Part shown: piece by piece, positions 22,650 through 35,000 of the stretch
Position numbering within the stretch: the stretch's first letter is position 1
Layout: each line of letters opens with the position of its first letter
From: Nelumbo lutea
Lineage: Eukaryota > Streptophyta > Magnoliopsida > Proteales > Nelumbonaceae
Reading direction: 5' to 3'
Length of the DNA stretch: 64,000 nt
Assembly: GCA_022828595.1 (NCBI GenBank)
Contig: JAKGHH010000003.1
Location: 9,858,934 to 9,922,933 of the forward strand
Made by a program: the position numbers and the translations under genes
The notes under the pieces: generated by a model
Database searches by the model: none
Seen by the model: the letters and a program-made list of their open reading frames with translations, nothing else
Told to the model about the DNA's origin: nothing

Positions 22650-23065
22650 TCAATAGCTTTTGTGGATGGTCTAATTCATATTGGATGCGCTTATATCCGC
22701 CCGTCGTTCCAATTCCTGATCAATTCGTATGGGCTAGGGGCTAGGGCTACACAATCGGGTATCCATGATCCATCCCCCAACCCTGGTGTAGGCGGGATTC
22801 GATCCCGGGTCTCAGCCACCTACGAATTATCAGATTTTCGTCTTTTCGATGTTACCCCACTAAATTTAAGGTTTAATTACTTAAAAGTATTCTTAAATTA
22901 TTTGATAATTGCTTAAATACTCTTAAAATTCCAAGTCTTACTCAAAGTATCTCGAACTTTTAGAAATTCTTTTTTTTTTTGCGTTAAATTTTGCTGTTTA
23001 ATTAATAAAAAAGACTCTTTATTCTCAATTATTCTTCAATTTTTAAAATTGTTTCCATTAAATTT
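22650..23065. repeat. Duplicated block A, first copy, with SINE-like segment
   Basis: Direct copy of 24465-24860: both run GCTTTTGTGG...TTGGATGCGCTTATATCC, GGGTATCCATGATCCATCC, then TTAAGGTTTAATTACTTAAAAGTATTCTTA or its variant. Read on the minus strand the middle part has GGGATCGAATCCC (a tRNA B-box-like sequence) followed by CACCAGGGTTGGGGG, shared with the SINE at 29337. The copy is cut at its far end by the L1 remnant. Confidence 0.85.
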
Positions 23066-24330
23066 TTCTTTTTTTTTTTTTTGATAAATCCAAGCGGTGT
23101 TACACGAGCATAGGGGTAGCACGTCCCCAATAATCACAATTACATAAAAAACCTAGAGGAGAAGAGAGATCCTGGATATTAAAGTTCAAGGAGTCTAAAG
23201 GACTGAATTGGGCCTAATGAACAAGCCAATCAGCAGCTTCATTCGCCTCACGGCATGTCGGTACTCTAAATCAAATGCGAGCTGGGTCTTCAAAGCAATG
23301 CAGTCTTCAATGATGTTTTGTATGCCACACGGCGGTTGAGGTTCTCCACGAAGACAATAAATGACGAGCTTAGAGTCCCCTTCTATAATTATGGAACAAT
23401 CTTTAAAGTTTAAAGCTAGATTATGGGCTTCTAATGTAGCCCAGGCCTCTGCCATATTAATTGTGGCTTTACCCAAAAAGTACGCCTTTATATCTAGAAC
23501 TTTCCCACCATAATTTATAGCAATGGTCCCCACATCACAATGGAAACCATTCATACAATATGCATCAAAATTAATTTTGATTGTGCTGCATTTTGGGGAT
23601 TTCCAAATAATCAGTTGCCACTTCTTAGAAAATTCTCTAGCCGGTTCATTTTGATGAACTTTTACATTCTCATAAAAAGCCATTATTGTCTGTGGTTTTC
23701 TAATATAATAGCCGTTTTTTCTAATTTAAATTATTGTCTGTGGTTTGAAATTCTCTCCCACTAATCTTTCATATTTCCATCTTCATCTTTTGGACCGTCT
23801 ATGTTTGAATAAACCATCATCAAAATGTGTTTATAATAGGTACACCGGAAGAAAATATGATTGATATCTTCTAACTCACCACATCCATCACAAGTGTCCT
23901 CTAGATTAAACCCCTTTTTCTTCAAAAACTCTCGAGAGGGAAGCCTTCCGCTTAAAAGAAGAAGAAGAAAAATTTTCAATTTAGAGGGCCAACATAGTTT
24001 CCAAACTTTAGTATTCCAATTAAATGAGTCGACTTAATGGAAAAATTACTTTTTGGTTCCAATCTTCAAATAAGTTCATCATCCTTATTCATAGAGGGAA
24101 TAAAGATGGATCTAATTTTCTGCCAGGAATAAATTGAAACAATGTCTATTACTTTTTCCTTTCTCCAAACTTTCCTCTGATCATCAATACATTCACTAAC
24201 CAGTAACTCCAAATTCTCAATGTTTCCACCATTATTTTCTCTGTAAATGATGAATTTCCCATCCATTTGATATTTAAAAAATAAATTGATTTACCATTCC
24301 CCAACTTCCACCCCATTTCTATTTCCGTTA
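23066..24330 (-). pseudogene. 5'-truncated L1-type LINE remnant (RT zinc-binding and RNase H)
   Basis: Minus-strand pieces in order are: WKLGNGKSIYFLNIKW (about 24300, a segment typical of plant L1 ORF2), a zf-RVT-like stretch with FNLEDTCDGCGELED and INHIFFRC (about 23800-23920), and an RNase H-like domain (23195-23683) with TIKINFDAYCMNGF, MAEAWATLEAHNLAL and EGDSKLVIYCL. The L1 3' poly-A tail is the T-run at about 23067-23083. Frames shift between the pieces. The usual acidic residue of the first RNase H strand is retained (NFD), but the element cannot move by itself. Confidence 0.85.
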
Positions 24331-24450
24331 TGGCAGAAGCCTCCATTGAACGAATACACCAAGGATCTATTTGGTTCAAGGGAATAGAAGCTTGGAATCA
24401 GAATCGAAATGGCCCATTCCATTCCAAGTGTTTGTTTGACTATAATGAGC
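24331..24450. repeat. Duplicated block B, first copy
   Basis: Starts GGCAGAAGCCTCCATTGAACG and contains ATCTATTTGGTTCAAGGGAATAG. It matches 24866-24985. In the second copy B' follows A' directly, but here B is separated from A by the L1 remnant. Confidence 0.8.
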
Positions 24451-24464
24451 TTGGTAGCTCAAGA

Positions 24465-24860
24465 GCTTTTGTGGCGGGTCTAATCCATATTGGATGCGCT
24501 TATATCCACCCGTCGTTCCAAATCTATGTATGGGCTAGGGCTACACAACCGGGTATCCATGATCCATCCCCCAACCATGCTGTAGGCGGGACTTGATCAC
24601 AGGTCTCAGCCACGTATGAATGATCAGATTTTCATCTTTTCGATGTTACCCCACTAAAAATAAGGTTTAATTACTTAAAAGTATTCTTAGATTATTTGAT
24701 AATTGCTTAAATACCCTTAAAATTTAAAGTCTTACTCAAAGTATCTTGAACTTTTAGAAATTCTTTTTCTTTTGTTAAATTCTGTTGTTTAATTAGCAAA
24801 AAAGACTATTTATCCTCATTATTCTTCATTTTTTCAAATTATGATTCTGTTAAACCTTTC
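24465..24860. repeat. Duplicated block A, second copy
   Basis: Matches 22650-23065 in order and direction, with small deletions (GATCAATTCGT missing after CCAATTCCT) and scattered substitutions. It contains no coding content. Confidence 0.85.
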
Positions 24861-24865
24861 GTTAT

Positions 24866-24985
24866 GGCCGAAGCCTCCGTTAAACAAATACATTAAGGGT
24901 CTATTTGATTAAAGGGAATAGAAGCCTGAAATCAGAATCAGGATAGCCATTCCTATTCAAAGTGTTTGGTTGACTGGAATGGAAA
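24866..24985. repeat. Duplicated block B, second copy
   Basis: GGCCGAAGCCTCCGTTAAACAAATACATTAAGGGTCTATTTGATTAAAGGGAATAGAAG matches block B. After it comes T/C-rich, G-rich unique DNA (about 24986-25230) leading to the Tim17-like gene promoter. Confidence 0.8.
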
Positions 24986-25236
24986 TCCCCCCTATAGGGG
25001 AACGGCCATTTCCAACCTCCCCCCAAGGGAACGGATTCCTATTCCGGTTTATGGTTTGATTCTTTGAGATTTTATAATTCAGTCCATCCCTAGGGTGGAG
25101 ATAAGATTTTTAGGGGCGGAGTGCCAATGAATTGATGCCAAATTTACGGGTAGGACACAGTTATCAGGGGGTTATAATTTTTGAGGTGGATTGCAGTCCA
25201 TTTATCCTATATTTTTTTTTATTTTTTACAAAAATA

Positions 25237-25573
25237 TCCCCTTCATTTCCAACCCTAATCAAACAGAAGAGACCGGATCTGCTCTTCACACAGGGTGCTT
25301 CACACCGACTTCACACACACACATCTCCCGTAATACACGGTGGATGTGCCTGTGAGGCACCCATGTGTAAGCCATTGCCAAACAAAGCCTGCGAGCAGTG
25401 TAGAAGTCCAAACCATCTGTCGTCGCCGAAACAACCTTTGGCGAGTAAGACCGCTGCTGAATCATTCTCCTCCTCCTCCTCTAATCAACCGCCCATACTT
25501 TGATCTGGGATCTAATTGCTTCGGTTTCACGTGTAATCCAATATTCATAGAAGACGAATCATTTTCAACAAAG
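25237..25573 (+). other. Probable 5' untranslated exon of the Tim17-like gene
   Basis: The end TTTTCAACAAAG is followed by GTATGT, a good donor, and the next supported exon begins at 29052 with 12 bases before the ATG. The exon contains short open frames (for example 25340-25588) that I take to be upstream ORFs. Exon extent at the 5' side is a guess. Confidence 0.5.
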
Positions 25574-25799
25574 GTATGTATTGCTTAAGATCCGTATAAA
25601 GTGTACCATTATAGTCTTTTTCTTTTGCACAATACTCTCACCGTTATGCTTTGTGTTTTATTTGTTCATTCTTCTTTTCAAATTTAGCTTAGACGTTGTT
25701 TTAGTCCTGACATAAAATAATTGTATAGTATTTTCTTGTTAAGTTGCAAATACTTGCATCAATTTTGTGTTGGAGATATTCAGAAACTTGCAAAAATAT

Positions 25800-26310
25800 G
25801 AGAAGTGTAGGAGAGCCCAGATACCGGAGGTAGCTTTTTGAAATTAAGGATGACGTAGAGAATTTTATTGGGTTGGTTTGTAACGTTGTTGAGAAAGAAG
25901 TGGTGGTCCTGGTGGAGCCATGGGTCTCTAGGGGTATAGGTTGGAAGAAGACTAAAATGAGATTCTTGGCAGCAGTGATTAATAGTGGTAAATACAGAAT
26001 GGGTTCAAAAGGGGGTCAGCAATTGCACGGAGGTTGACAAGGGTACCTCAAAAAGCAATAGAGACAGAGGCCATAGTTTGATAAGGAGAAATATTGTCCT
26101 ATTGACTGGGTGCTTGTTTCTCGATTCTCACCTAGCTTGTAATTGGAGAGAGTTTGGTTTTGTCATTGTAGTTTTATCATGATGTCAGGAGTTTTTGCCT
26201 AGAAGGTTCGATGTTTTCTTTTTTTTTTTTTTCTCTATTGGGTGGTCTCGTTTACTTAGTTTCATCTTTAATAAAATCTTTTGATTTTATTTTAAAAATA
26301 CTAGTATTCT
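25800..26310 (+). mobile_element. Possible L1 LINE 3' fragment in intron 1
   Basis: The end TTTCATCTTTAATAAAATCTTTTGATTTTATTTTAAAAATA is like plant L1 3' ends, and upstream there are long open stretches such as EKEVVVLVEPWVSRG. No domain could be placed with confidence. Confidence 0.4.
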
Positions 26311-27540
26311 CAGAAACCTACAAATGTTTATGTGGTTAACTTAAATCAAGACCAAGTTGTGCAGATTCATGACACTGATCACAAGCCTTTAGAGATCTAA
26401 GTTGCTGACTTATTTTTTCAACTTGTACCATATGAAAGATTAGTGGGAGAGAATTTCAAAGCACAGACAATAATTTAAATTAGAAAAAAACGGCTATCGT
26501 ATTATGGTTCATTTGGAAGAGTATAAACAAAAAGATTCTTCAAAAGTTGGAGACTCCCTCTCCTCAAGTTTTGGATAAAGCAAGAATATTATTCACCCCC
26601 AAAAGCTTAATTTAGGGGTCGTTTTGCAAGTATTTTTTTAAAAGATCTTCTAGAAGCTTTGATAGTCAAAAGACGAAGTGAGCTTTTTGCATCAAGATCT
26701 TAACAGCTTAAAGATCGTTTGGTTAAGGCGCGTATGTTTGTGCATCTTTCCGCGTGAAGATGAGTTGAAAAAAAAAGTGAGAGCTTCCCAAAAATACACC
26801 GAAATGGGCTTCCTGCATCTTTGTGGGGTTGCGGCTTTCAATGGCTAGTTCTTTTTCCAACTAAACGGGAAAAGACCAAAATGCGGGCTGCTAAACTTCT
26901 AAAAAGCCAACAACCCACACGAAAAGACCAAATGGGGCTTTACTCTTTGAGAGGGGGGTAGGTAGTTAAGTAATGCCAATACCGTGTAAAGGCTAAGCAC
27001 GAGGTCCCCTCGACACAAACTTGTGTGCTTATGTTTGCCAGCATTTAATGCAATACAGTGCCTTTTGCATTTACTATACGCTTAAATTATATTTGCAATT
27101 TTGAAACTCGACCAGATTAAAACTTCTGTTTATCTCTAGGATTTTATTTAATGGGCAGAAAAATGTTTAAATCCATCAATCATTCTCCCTTAAAGTACTA
27201 TTCCTTCGTTGTTACGTACCTGCAATTTTTTTTTCGAGGCACCATTACTAGATTTCTTCATAATATTATCACACTAATAGGACTACTAAAGATTATAAAT
27301 TATGGATCAAAGGAACCTGCTTTGTCAAACCCTTTACTGGCCTTACCTGACCTTGAGTTATCTGGGATTAGGATTAACTGCTGAAGGAGGCATTTATATC
27401 ATCCATGCTTCATCATTCTGTAGATAAGGTCATGGGTTTATTCAAATGCTTAACATGTATTTTTATATTTGACATCTTTTTTGTGTTCTACCTTCAACGC
27501 TTAATTCAACAGTTATTAAACACCGCATTTCTCTTTAACC

Positions 27541-27808
27541 CATATCCGTCGAGCATGTCCTTACCCTAGTACCACTGTCAACGTTTATCTCCAGCATGGA
27601 CTCCCCAACTTACATGTAACACTGTTATTGTTGTTATGGTCATGGATACTGATGATGGTGTAACTCTTTTATTATAATATCCATCGAGCATATCTTTACC
27701 CTAGTACCACTGTCAACGTTTATCTCCAGCATGGACTCCCCAACTTACATGTAACACTGTTATAGTCATGGATACTGATGATGATGTAACTTTTTTATTA
27801 GATGACAG
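27541..27808. repeat. Tandem duplication, two copies of about 136 bp
   Basis: ATATCCGTCGAGCATGTCC...ATGGACTCCCCAACTTACATG...GATACTGATGATGGTGTAAC at 27541 recurs at 27677 with few changes. It is in the first intron of the Tim17-like gene. Confidence 0.9.
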
Positions 27809-28124
27809 GAGTCTGCCATTTTAAAAAGAGCGAAAGTGAACTCTTTGCTCGGATCACAACGTGGATTGGTTAAAGGTTTCAATTAGAAATCTTGATTATA
27901 CACTTCTTTCTACAGGGCATTTTCCAGCCATGGAAACCACAGAGAAACCAGAAGAAACAGCACTGATAGTAAGTATTTGTTGATGATCTTAGTCCTCTTG
28001 GCTGTTGCTTTCTTGAGAGAAGAAAGGCATTAAAAAATGTTCTCCTTATCATCGTAAAATGTTCTTGCATGCATTAAACGCTGATTATTTTATTTTATTT
28101 TTTCACCTTTCCTTCTAATCTTAT

Positions 28125-28395
28125 GTGCTGAGTAGATTCAGCCTAATCATGCTCATTTCTTGGCCAAGGCCAGGGACATTTTGAACACCATGACTGTAAA
28201 TTAAAGCTGGATTCCCAGAGAATTAAATACTACAGCCGATGGTTTAGCTAAATTGGGTACCTTTAGGGAAATTTTGTAAAGTGAAAGAAATCTTCCTCTG
28301 TAATTTCTTTTTGCTGGTTTAGCTGTAGCACATACATCTCCTCATGTACCTTTCTTCTTTTTAATACAATAAGTTATATCTTCTTCAAAAAGATT
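28125..28395 (+). pseudogene. L1 LINE RNase H C-terminal fragment and tail
   Basis: The plus strand at about 28207-28260 codes SWIPRELNTTADGLAKLGTF, the conserved end of plant L1 RNase H-like domains. It is followed by a short 3' region with TTTTTAATACAATAAGTTATATC and an A-rich tail. There is no other coding part. Confidence 0.75.
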
Positions 28396-29063
28396 CAGCC
28401 CAATCATTGAAAACATCACTCTGCTACATGAATTTGGATTTCTGGAATATCCAGATTTCAGATTTTGATCACTCGTAGTATGTTGTAGAGATTTCCAGTT
28501 TTTTATGTCATGCACTTGTCAACCAACCTTGGATTAGTTGTTGACCATGCACTAATTACCATAACATGAGTGCAGCAGGGTGTCTTTGATATAAATTACT
28601 GGTGGATTTTCTAATGCTTCCTATGGTATTTATCAATCTTAATGCCCAAATTGAAGGTCCTCCCCTTTTTTAATCAAATGTAAAGCCCAATTCATAGCTG
28701 AGTGATTGGATGCCCAAATTGAAGGTTATATATATATATATATATATATAAGTGATTGGAGGACCTGCTATATGAAATGAGTGAGTGGACATTTTACAGT
28801 ATACCTTAATGCTAGGAGATAAATGACCAAACATGTATGACTAGTTGTGGACAATAGGTAAAGGATATTTATTATCATGTTAATCCATTAAGTATGCAAA
28901 TGGTAAAAATATGCTAAAATTGAGATTATTTGAGTATGTCAAATGATGGCAAGAGCTGGTTATCCTTTTTTACACTTTCCTGGTTACATGACTGTTTATT
29001 GTTCAATTTGATATGTTGTCTAATTTTCTAACACCATTTTATCTAAACCAGGGAGCTCCAAAG

Positions 29064-32000
29064 ATGGCAGGTACAGTAAACTGGGGCACAGCCACTATTA
29101 TTGGAGTATTTGCTGGTATGCTATATGGAGGCAGCAAGGAGGCAACTGCATCTGTTGTGAGTTTACATTTGTGAATCACTTTTTATACACTAATAAGACC
29201 ATATGGAATGGTTGTTCAGTTGCAAAATACTCATTATTTTCTGCTCACTTCACCTAACCAAAATGCATACAATATTGAAAGGTGGAAAAGGGGAAAAAAG
29301 AAGGGACACTGAGAAGACAGAAAATTGCTAGAAATCAAGGTGCCAATTAGCTGGTTGGTAAGGTCTCCTGCTGTTTATAGCAGACTTGGGATTGAATCTC
29401 GCCCACACCAGGGTTGGGGGTTATGGATTTGGGGGTGAGATGTATAAATAGATACAAAATCACTATAATTGCTAGAAATTTCATAATGAAAAGTTGAAGT
29501 TTTGATCATTCAGAAAAAAAGGAAAAAATAAGATGGGTCAATGAATAGGGGACATGGCTTGGCACATTGTTTAAACCTGGGGCTGACAAGCATAGGAATG
29601 TAGGTTTCAATCCCCCTCAAACCCTGGTTAGCTGCGATACATATCAGTGAAGTGAATAGCTGCTCCTTTCTAATGCTCATACCCCTCCCCCCACCCCCAA
29701 TTAATATGAGTACTTTTAGTGCTATCTTTGGGATGCTTGAAAATTCCAAAGAAGATTATTTGGAAGTTATCAATGTTACCCAATTATATCAATTAAAAAG
29801 TTGAGAGATCGCACATGCGGTATATTCATTTGTCTTTTGATTGGTTTTGATCTCTTAGGACCTATCAGAAAAGATTGTTTAGGGGATAACATGCTTGTCA
29901 ATTTGCTATGTCATGTATTTTAAGTGGTCCACTGTGTCCTACTGGAGTTCAACTTGGCTTTGTTGACAATGTTTATTAAGAAAAAAAATATACTTATGGC
30001 AGAGCAAAGATGCAGAGGTGATGTTAAAGCTTGGGAGCACACCTGACAAGCGTGAGCAGTACCGGTTAATGAGAGATGCAATGGAGAAAAGGTTCATCCG
30101 AGTAACTCGTGGGTCAATAGTTGGTGGGGTCCGCCTTGGAATGTTTACTGCTGCTTTTTATGGCTTACAGAATCTGCTTGCTGAGAAACGAGGTGTACAT
30201 GATGTTTTTAATGTTGTTGGAGCTGGTTCAGCCACTGCTGCAGCATTTGGCCTCATCTGTAAGAAAATGAATTTCATCCATCATCACATTGCTTATTACC
30301 TCTGGTCAATCTCCAATAATCAAAACTTGATATTATTGATTCTTCTCAAAGAGTCAAATAAGCCATCTTTCTTCATAAGAATGCTATTGTTCTGTATAGC
30401 TTACTCCTCAAATAGAGAACTTTAGCTGTATTTGAATTGCCAAGGTTTACCTTAATCTGCTATATTCGTCATCTTTAATATTTGCAGCAGTTGTTTATGG
30501 GCCTTTCTTGTTTGGTTCCCTGAGATTTTTTTTTTCTCAAGTACTATAATATATCTCACATGGTTTTTGTTATTAAATTCACAAGCATCAAGAGTGAGCA
30601 TAAGCATCCCTAACCCCATTAACAATTTGTTTTAAATTAATCAAAAGTAGCATATGTGCACTTTGATTTGCATAAATACGTTAATGATGAGTTATCCAAC
30701 AAAAAATAAATAAATACATCAATATGAAAATGTTTACATCCCAAGCTTTTTCTTCCTTGTTACAGACAGTAGTTTGATGCACATTTAGTACCTTTGGAAA
30801 TGTAAAGCACATATGGCCAACCAGAACATAAATCAAGATATTTCAGATTCTACTCAGCTTCTAGGTGGACCTAGTTAGGAAATTTACCAATTATATGATT
30901 CTGAACATCAAACCAAGTACTAAAACTGGGATGATTAAAAGAGTATGTTTAACTGTTTTCAGCAGTGTTATTTGGATGCTATGAAATTAATGGATTGAAA
31001 TCTGCCAATATTTATCACTAGCCATGAAGCTTCCTGTAATGTACTAATGTAGATAATTGAGATGGAGTTTGGATAAGTTTGGGGATATAAATCACTGAGT
31101 GGACTTAATTAATGAGCAATTAGATATTTTGGAGTCTAGAAAAACTTAGTGAGAAATTACTGCTTCAGCTGCTCAGCAATAGCTCTTCTGGAAACAGAAA
31201 GTCCAGACAACTATGGCTCCCACATGGTGATTTTTACACCTTTTTCCACAAAATTGTGAACTTTAGAAAGCATAAAAATCAGATTCCATTGTTGTTGGTT
31301 CCACCTTCGTGAACAAGAATTCTGAATTGTTGTTGTGTTTTAATCTATGATCTTCTTGTTATTTTGGGTGCTTTTGTAAATTCTACATGGGAGGGATTTG
31401 GTTCTTCGGATTTTGCAAAATCAATTGATTTTGATTTTGAAGATTGATGCGTCCATCATAGCTTGCAAGCACAGTCTTCGCACACCTTTGGAAGCATAGG
31501 TTCATGAGAGGAGTTGCAGGAGGGTTTCAAAGTCCCGGAAGTTTTCCGCCGGTCAGAAAATGGAGAAGTTTTTTCAAAGTGAAAAGGAAGGAATTCCTGT
31601 TGGAGGAGCTGTTCCAACAGAAAGAGCTTACCGTTAAGATCCAAGAAGGTAGAAAAGGTACAGTTCTGCTAGTGGGGGAGGTAGCGTTTTGGTTTCAGAG
31701 TTTTCTGGTTGGTGTGGTGAATGTTAGTTGGAGAATGGACTGGAAAGGCACAATAAGCATTAGAAATAAAGACTACTATGCAGCAAGAAGGAGAAGCAGA
31801 AAGGGATGGTTTGTGTCATTAGAAAAAAGGTTTGAGAAGGGAAAGAAGCAACTGATTATCATTCCAGAAGGCAAAAATCTGGAAGGGTGGTCAAGAGTTG
31901 CTAATGAACTTCATGTGATGGTAAGTAGAAGTTAGGGGAATAAAGGGGAGAGTGACACTACAAAGGAAAAAAGAATTTGTTGAAGCTGAGGGAATGGAAG

Positions 32001-35000
32001 ATAAGTGCAAGTGCAAGAACTCTGCGACAAATGCTTTAGTTACAACAGAACCAATAATCAGGTTAGAGGGAGAGAAGGGGGACTGGGAGCAAAAGCTAGT
32101 GGTTATGGCAAACAACGGAGTGAAGAATTGGGAAAGAATTTCAGAAGATGTAACGAAGGAGCTAGGTTTCAAGTATACAACAGCTCTAACACCATTCAAT
32201 GAGAGGAATGCCATTCTGGATGCAGGTAAGTCGAAGGTGGATGTTGAGACTGTTGTTACAGAAGAAGGAAGTGTGACAATCTAGAAATGGTTGCCATCTT
32301 TCAACTCTTTAGAGTTAAATGGCAACTGTTTTAAGTTGAACCTGTTGGGCTTGCCCTTCAATCTTTGGCAGAGGAACATACTTGAGCAAGTAGTGACAAC
32401 GATTGGAGGTATGTTGCTTTTGTTTAACAAACATGATTTGAGAGCAGTACGCCTGAAGATTGCTGGAGTCAAGCCAGAGTTGATTCCGAGATCTTTCATG
32501 TTGCACACCGGAGGTCTGTGGAACAGAGTATGGGTGGCCTTGGAAGTGGAAGTGAAGCTCTGGTTCGGGAAGACGAAGAGGAGAATGATGACTTGGCCGG
32601 ATGGGTTACAAATTGCGAGGCATGGGTGAATGAGTATATTGAAGTGGGCATTGACGTGGAAGCAGGAAAGGTCGTAGAGAGGGTTTTGGGCAAGGCGTTT
32701 CAAGTTCCAAACTTGAATGTAGGAAGAGAAAGGGGAATAAAGGAGGTTAATGAAGAAAGAGATTCACATGGGGAAGATACACCGGAAGGGGCTAAATTGA
32801 TGAGTGGGTGGGATCCACTGCTTAAAGAGAAGAGATTTGAAAAGAATTTATCTGAATCGGCTGGTTTGCCAACAGTTCAAAAGAGTCACTCGTTGGGGTC
32901 TGGAAACTCACGTGACCGCACTAGTAATTATCCGTTGCTTGGGCCTTTGATAAACTCGAGTGGTGGGGTCTATTCAAATACATTTGCCATCTCTCCTAGG
33001 TCCTCTCCCCCATGTTTACAAGATAGAACCAACAGGGGCTCAGTGCATGCGAGATTAGATGATTCATTTCTAGAAATTGTGGGAGTGGCTAAGAAGCATG
33101 ACGCAAGACCACCATCGGCTATGTCAGAATTGGGTTCTCGACTGAAGACCTTGTCATGCCAAAAAGAAATGTCAAAGGAAGATCAAGGTTGCAACGCCAA
33201 AGAGATCGATGCAGGAAGGAGATTCAGTTTAGGAGAAAGGCAGTTGGCGAGAAAAAGTTTCATGGGCTTACCTGACCGAAGTTTAAAAGGAGTGGAATAG
33301 TAGGAAGGAGGATTTCGACCAATGCCAGAGAAAGATGGGTTTGGGTGGTCGCTAGATACGACAAAAATGGTAGGAAGAGGATTGTAGGTGGAACTCAATG
33401 GGTTTCCGGTGAACAAACTCCTCCCATGATTGGAGATGCGGGACATCCTTTTCAGGAATTTAGGGTTCCCAAAAGGATTCTTGGTTCTTCCAATCCCAAG
33501 GTTACAGAGCTGACACCCCTTGAGGTTGGGTGTGATCTTGGAGAACCAGGCTCGATGGCATTACAAGAAAAAGTTGGTGCCAAGGATCTACCTGTTAACT
33601 TTGAGAAAGAAATTTTTAAATTTTCTGATGGGATTGAGGAGGGGGATGGAGTGGTGGAAAGAGCTGAAGTGGAAGAAAACTTTGTTAAGGAGGGAATTTA
33701 TCAAAGAGAAAGGTGCTTTCATGTGGAGCCAAGAGTAGGGAGATGTGTGGGTAACGAGTGATGGAAAAGCTGAAGGGACAGACAAATAAGTAGGAGGGTG
33801 GACTTCGATTCTGATCGGAAAGCTGGGGGTGGAGCTAGGTGGGAGAAGAGTTGTAACCGACCCGAGACAAACTAATTTAGAGAACCAAAAGGCGGCAGGT
33901 ATGCGGAAAATGAGAGGTTACAGTAACGGACAACTTGTTCATGTAACCAAGGTTTTTCATCGTCTCAAGGAAGGATTGGTCGGCAATGGTCCTTGCGACA
34001 GATTTAAGAGAATTTACAAAAGGAAAGGACTTAAGACAAACTCTAGATGTCAGAAATGTCCAATCAAAAGATGCAGGCAGTTAAACTCAAGGTACACAAC
34101 AGAGACCAGAAGAAGAAAACCAAGGAGAAGTTGGAGAAGCTTCAAAGACTGGGGACAGTAGCGGGAAGACAGGAGAGAGAGAGAGAGGGAGGGAGAGGAA
34201 CAGATTCAAAAGGACCAAGAAGGCAAGGAAGTAGTACAAAATGGGAAGGTGAATATCAATAATTTTGGGGTTGATGGGAAGACAAGGAGAGGGGGAGGAA
34301 GTTGAGGTTTCTTAGCTGGATTGTGAGGGTATGGAAGAAGGAAGGAGGAGGGAGGTGAATGGGTGGAGCTTTGAATTTTTGATAGCAGGAATGGGCAATT
34401 TGATCAAGTCTCCAAAGCTAATTTGTTTGAAAATTTATGGAATTTCCTTGATTTACAGCCTTGTAATGCAGAATCCTTTGTGTTTGTATTTGGTGTGTCA
34501 TCTAAACAACCATGGGTGTTAGTATGTAATCTTTTTCTTTTAATGATTTTTTTTCTTGATTCTTAAAAAAAAAAATTCTCCTAACAGAAATCAAGAAGAA
34601 ATTTTGTTATGTGGCACCCTTAGACTGTGTCATGACTCATGAGAAATGTCATGTTGAATAAGGAACCTAGATTATTGACAAAAAAAGGAAACCTAGATTG
34701 TTGATAAAAAAGGAACCTAGATTATTGACAAAAAAAGGAACCTAGATTCCACAGCTTAGATTTTGCATCTTTTCTTTTCTTATTCCTACTACATTTAGAA
34801 GTTATTAATTTACAAAAAGGCTATTACCAAGTATTAGTCCCAGCTATCTGGGTTCTTGGGATGGGTGGGCTGGATTTGGTCCTAACCTTTGGCTTTTACA
34901 ATTACACCAAGTAATGGCCTTGAGCTACAATTTCTAGATTTTGACATGCCACGCACCTATGTCCACCTGAATACTGCATCCATGCCCTATAGTAGGCAAC

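Noticed and set aside
25340..25588. Open frames in the region upstream of the Tim17-like gene
   Set aside because: They match nothing recognisable and sit in a probable 5' untranslated exon. The family start MAGTVNWG is in the next exon.
26620..26960. Possible MITE with GTTTGGTTAAGGCGCG and AAAAGACCAAATGGGGC words
   Set aside because: No convincing inverted termini or flanking duplication could be matched by eye.
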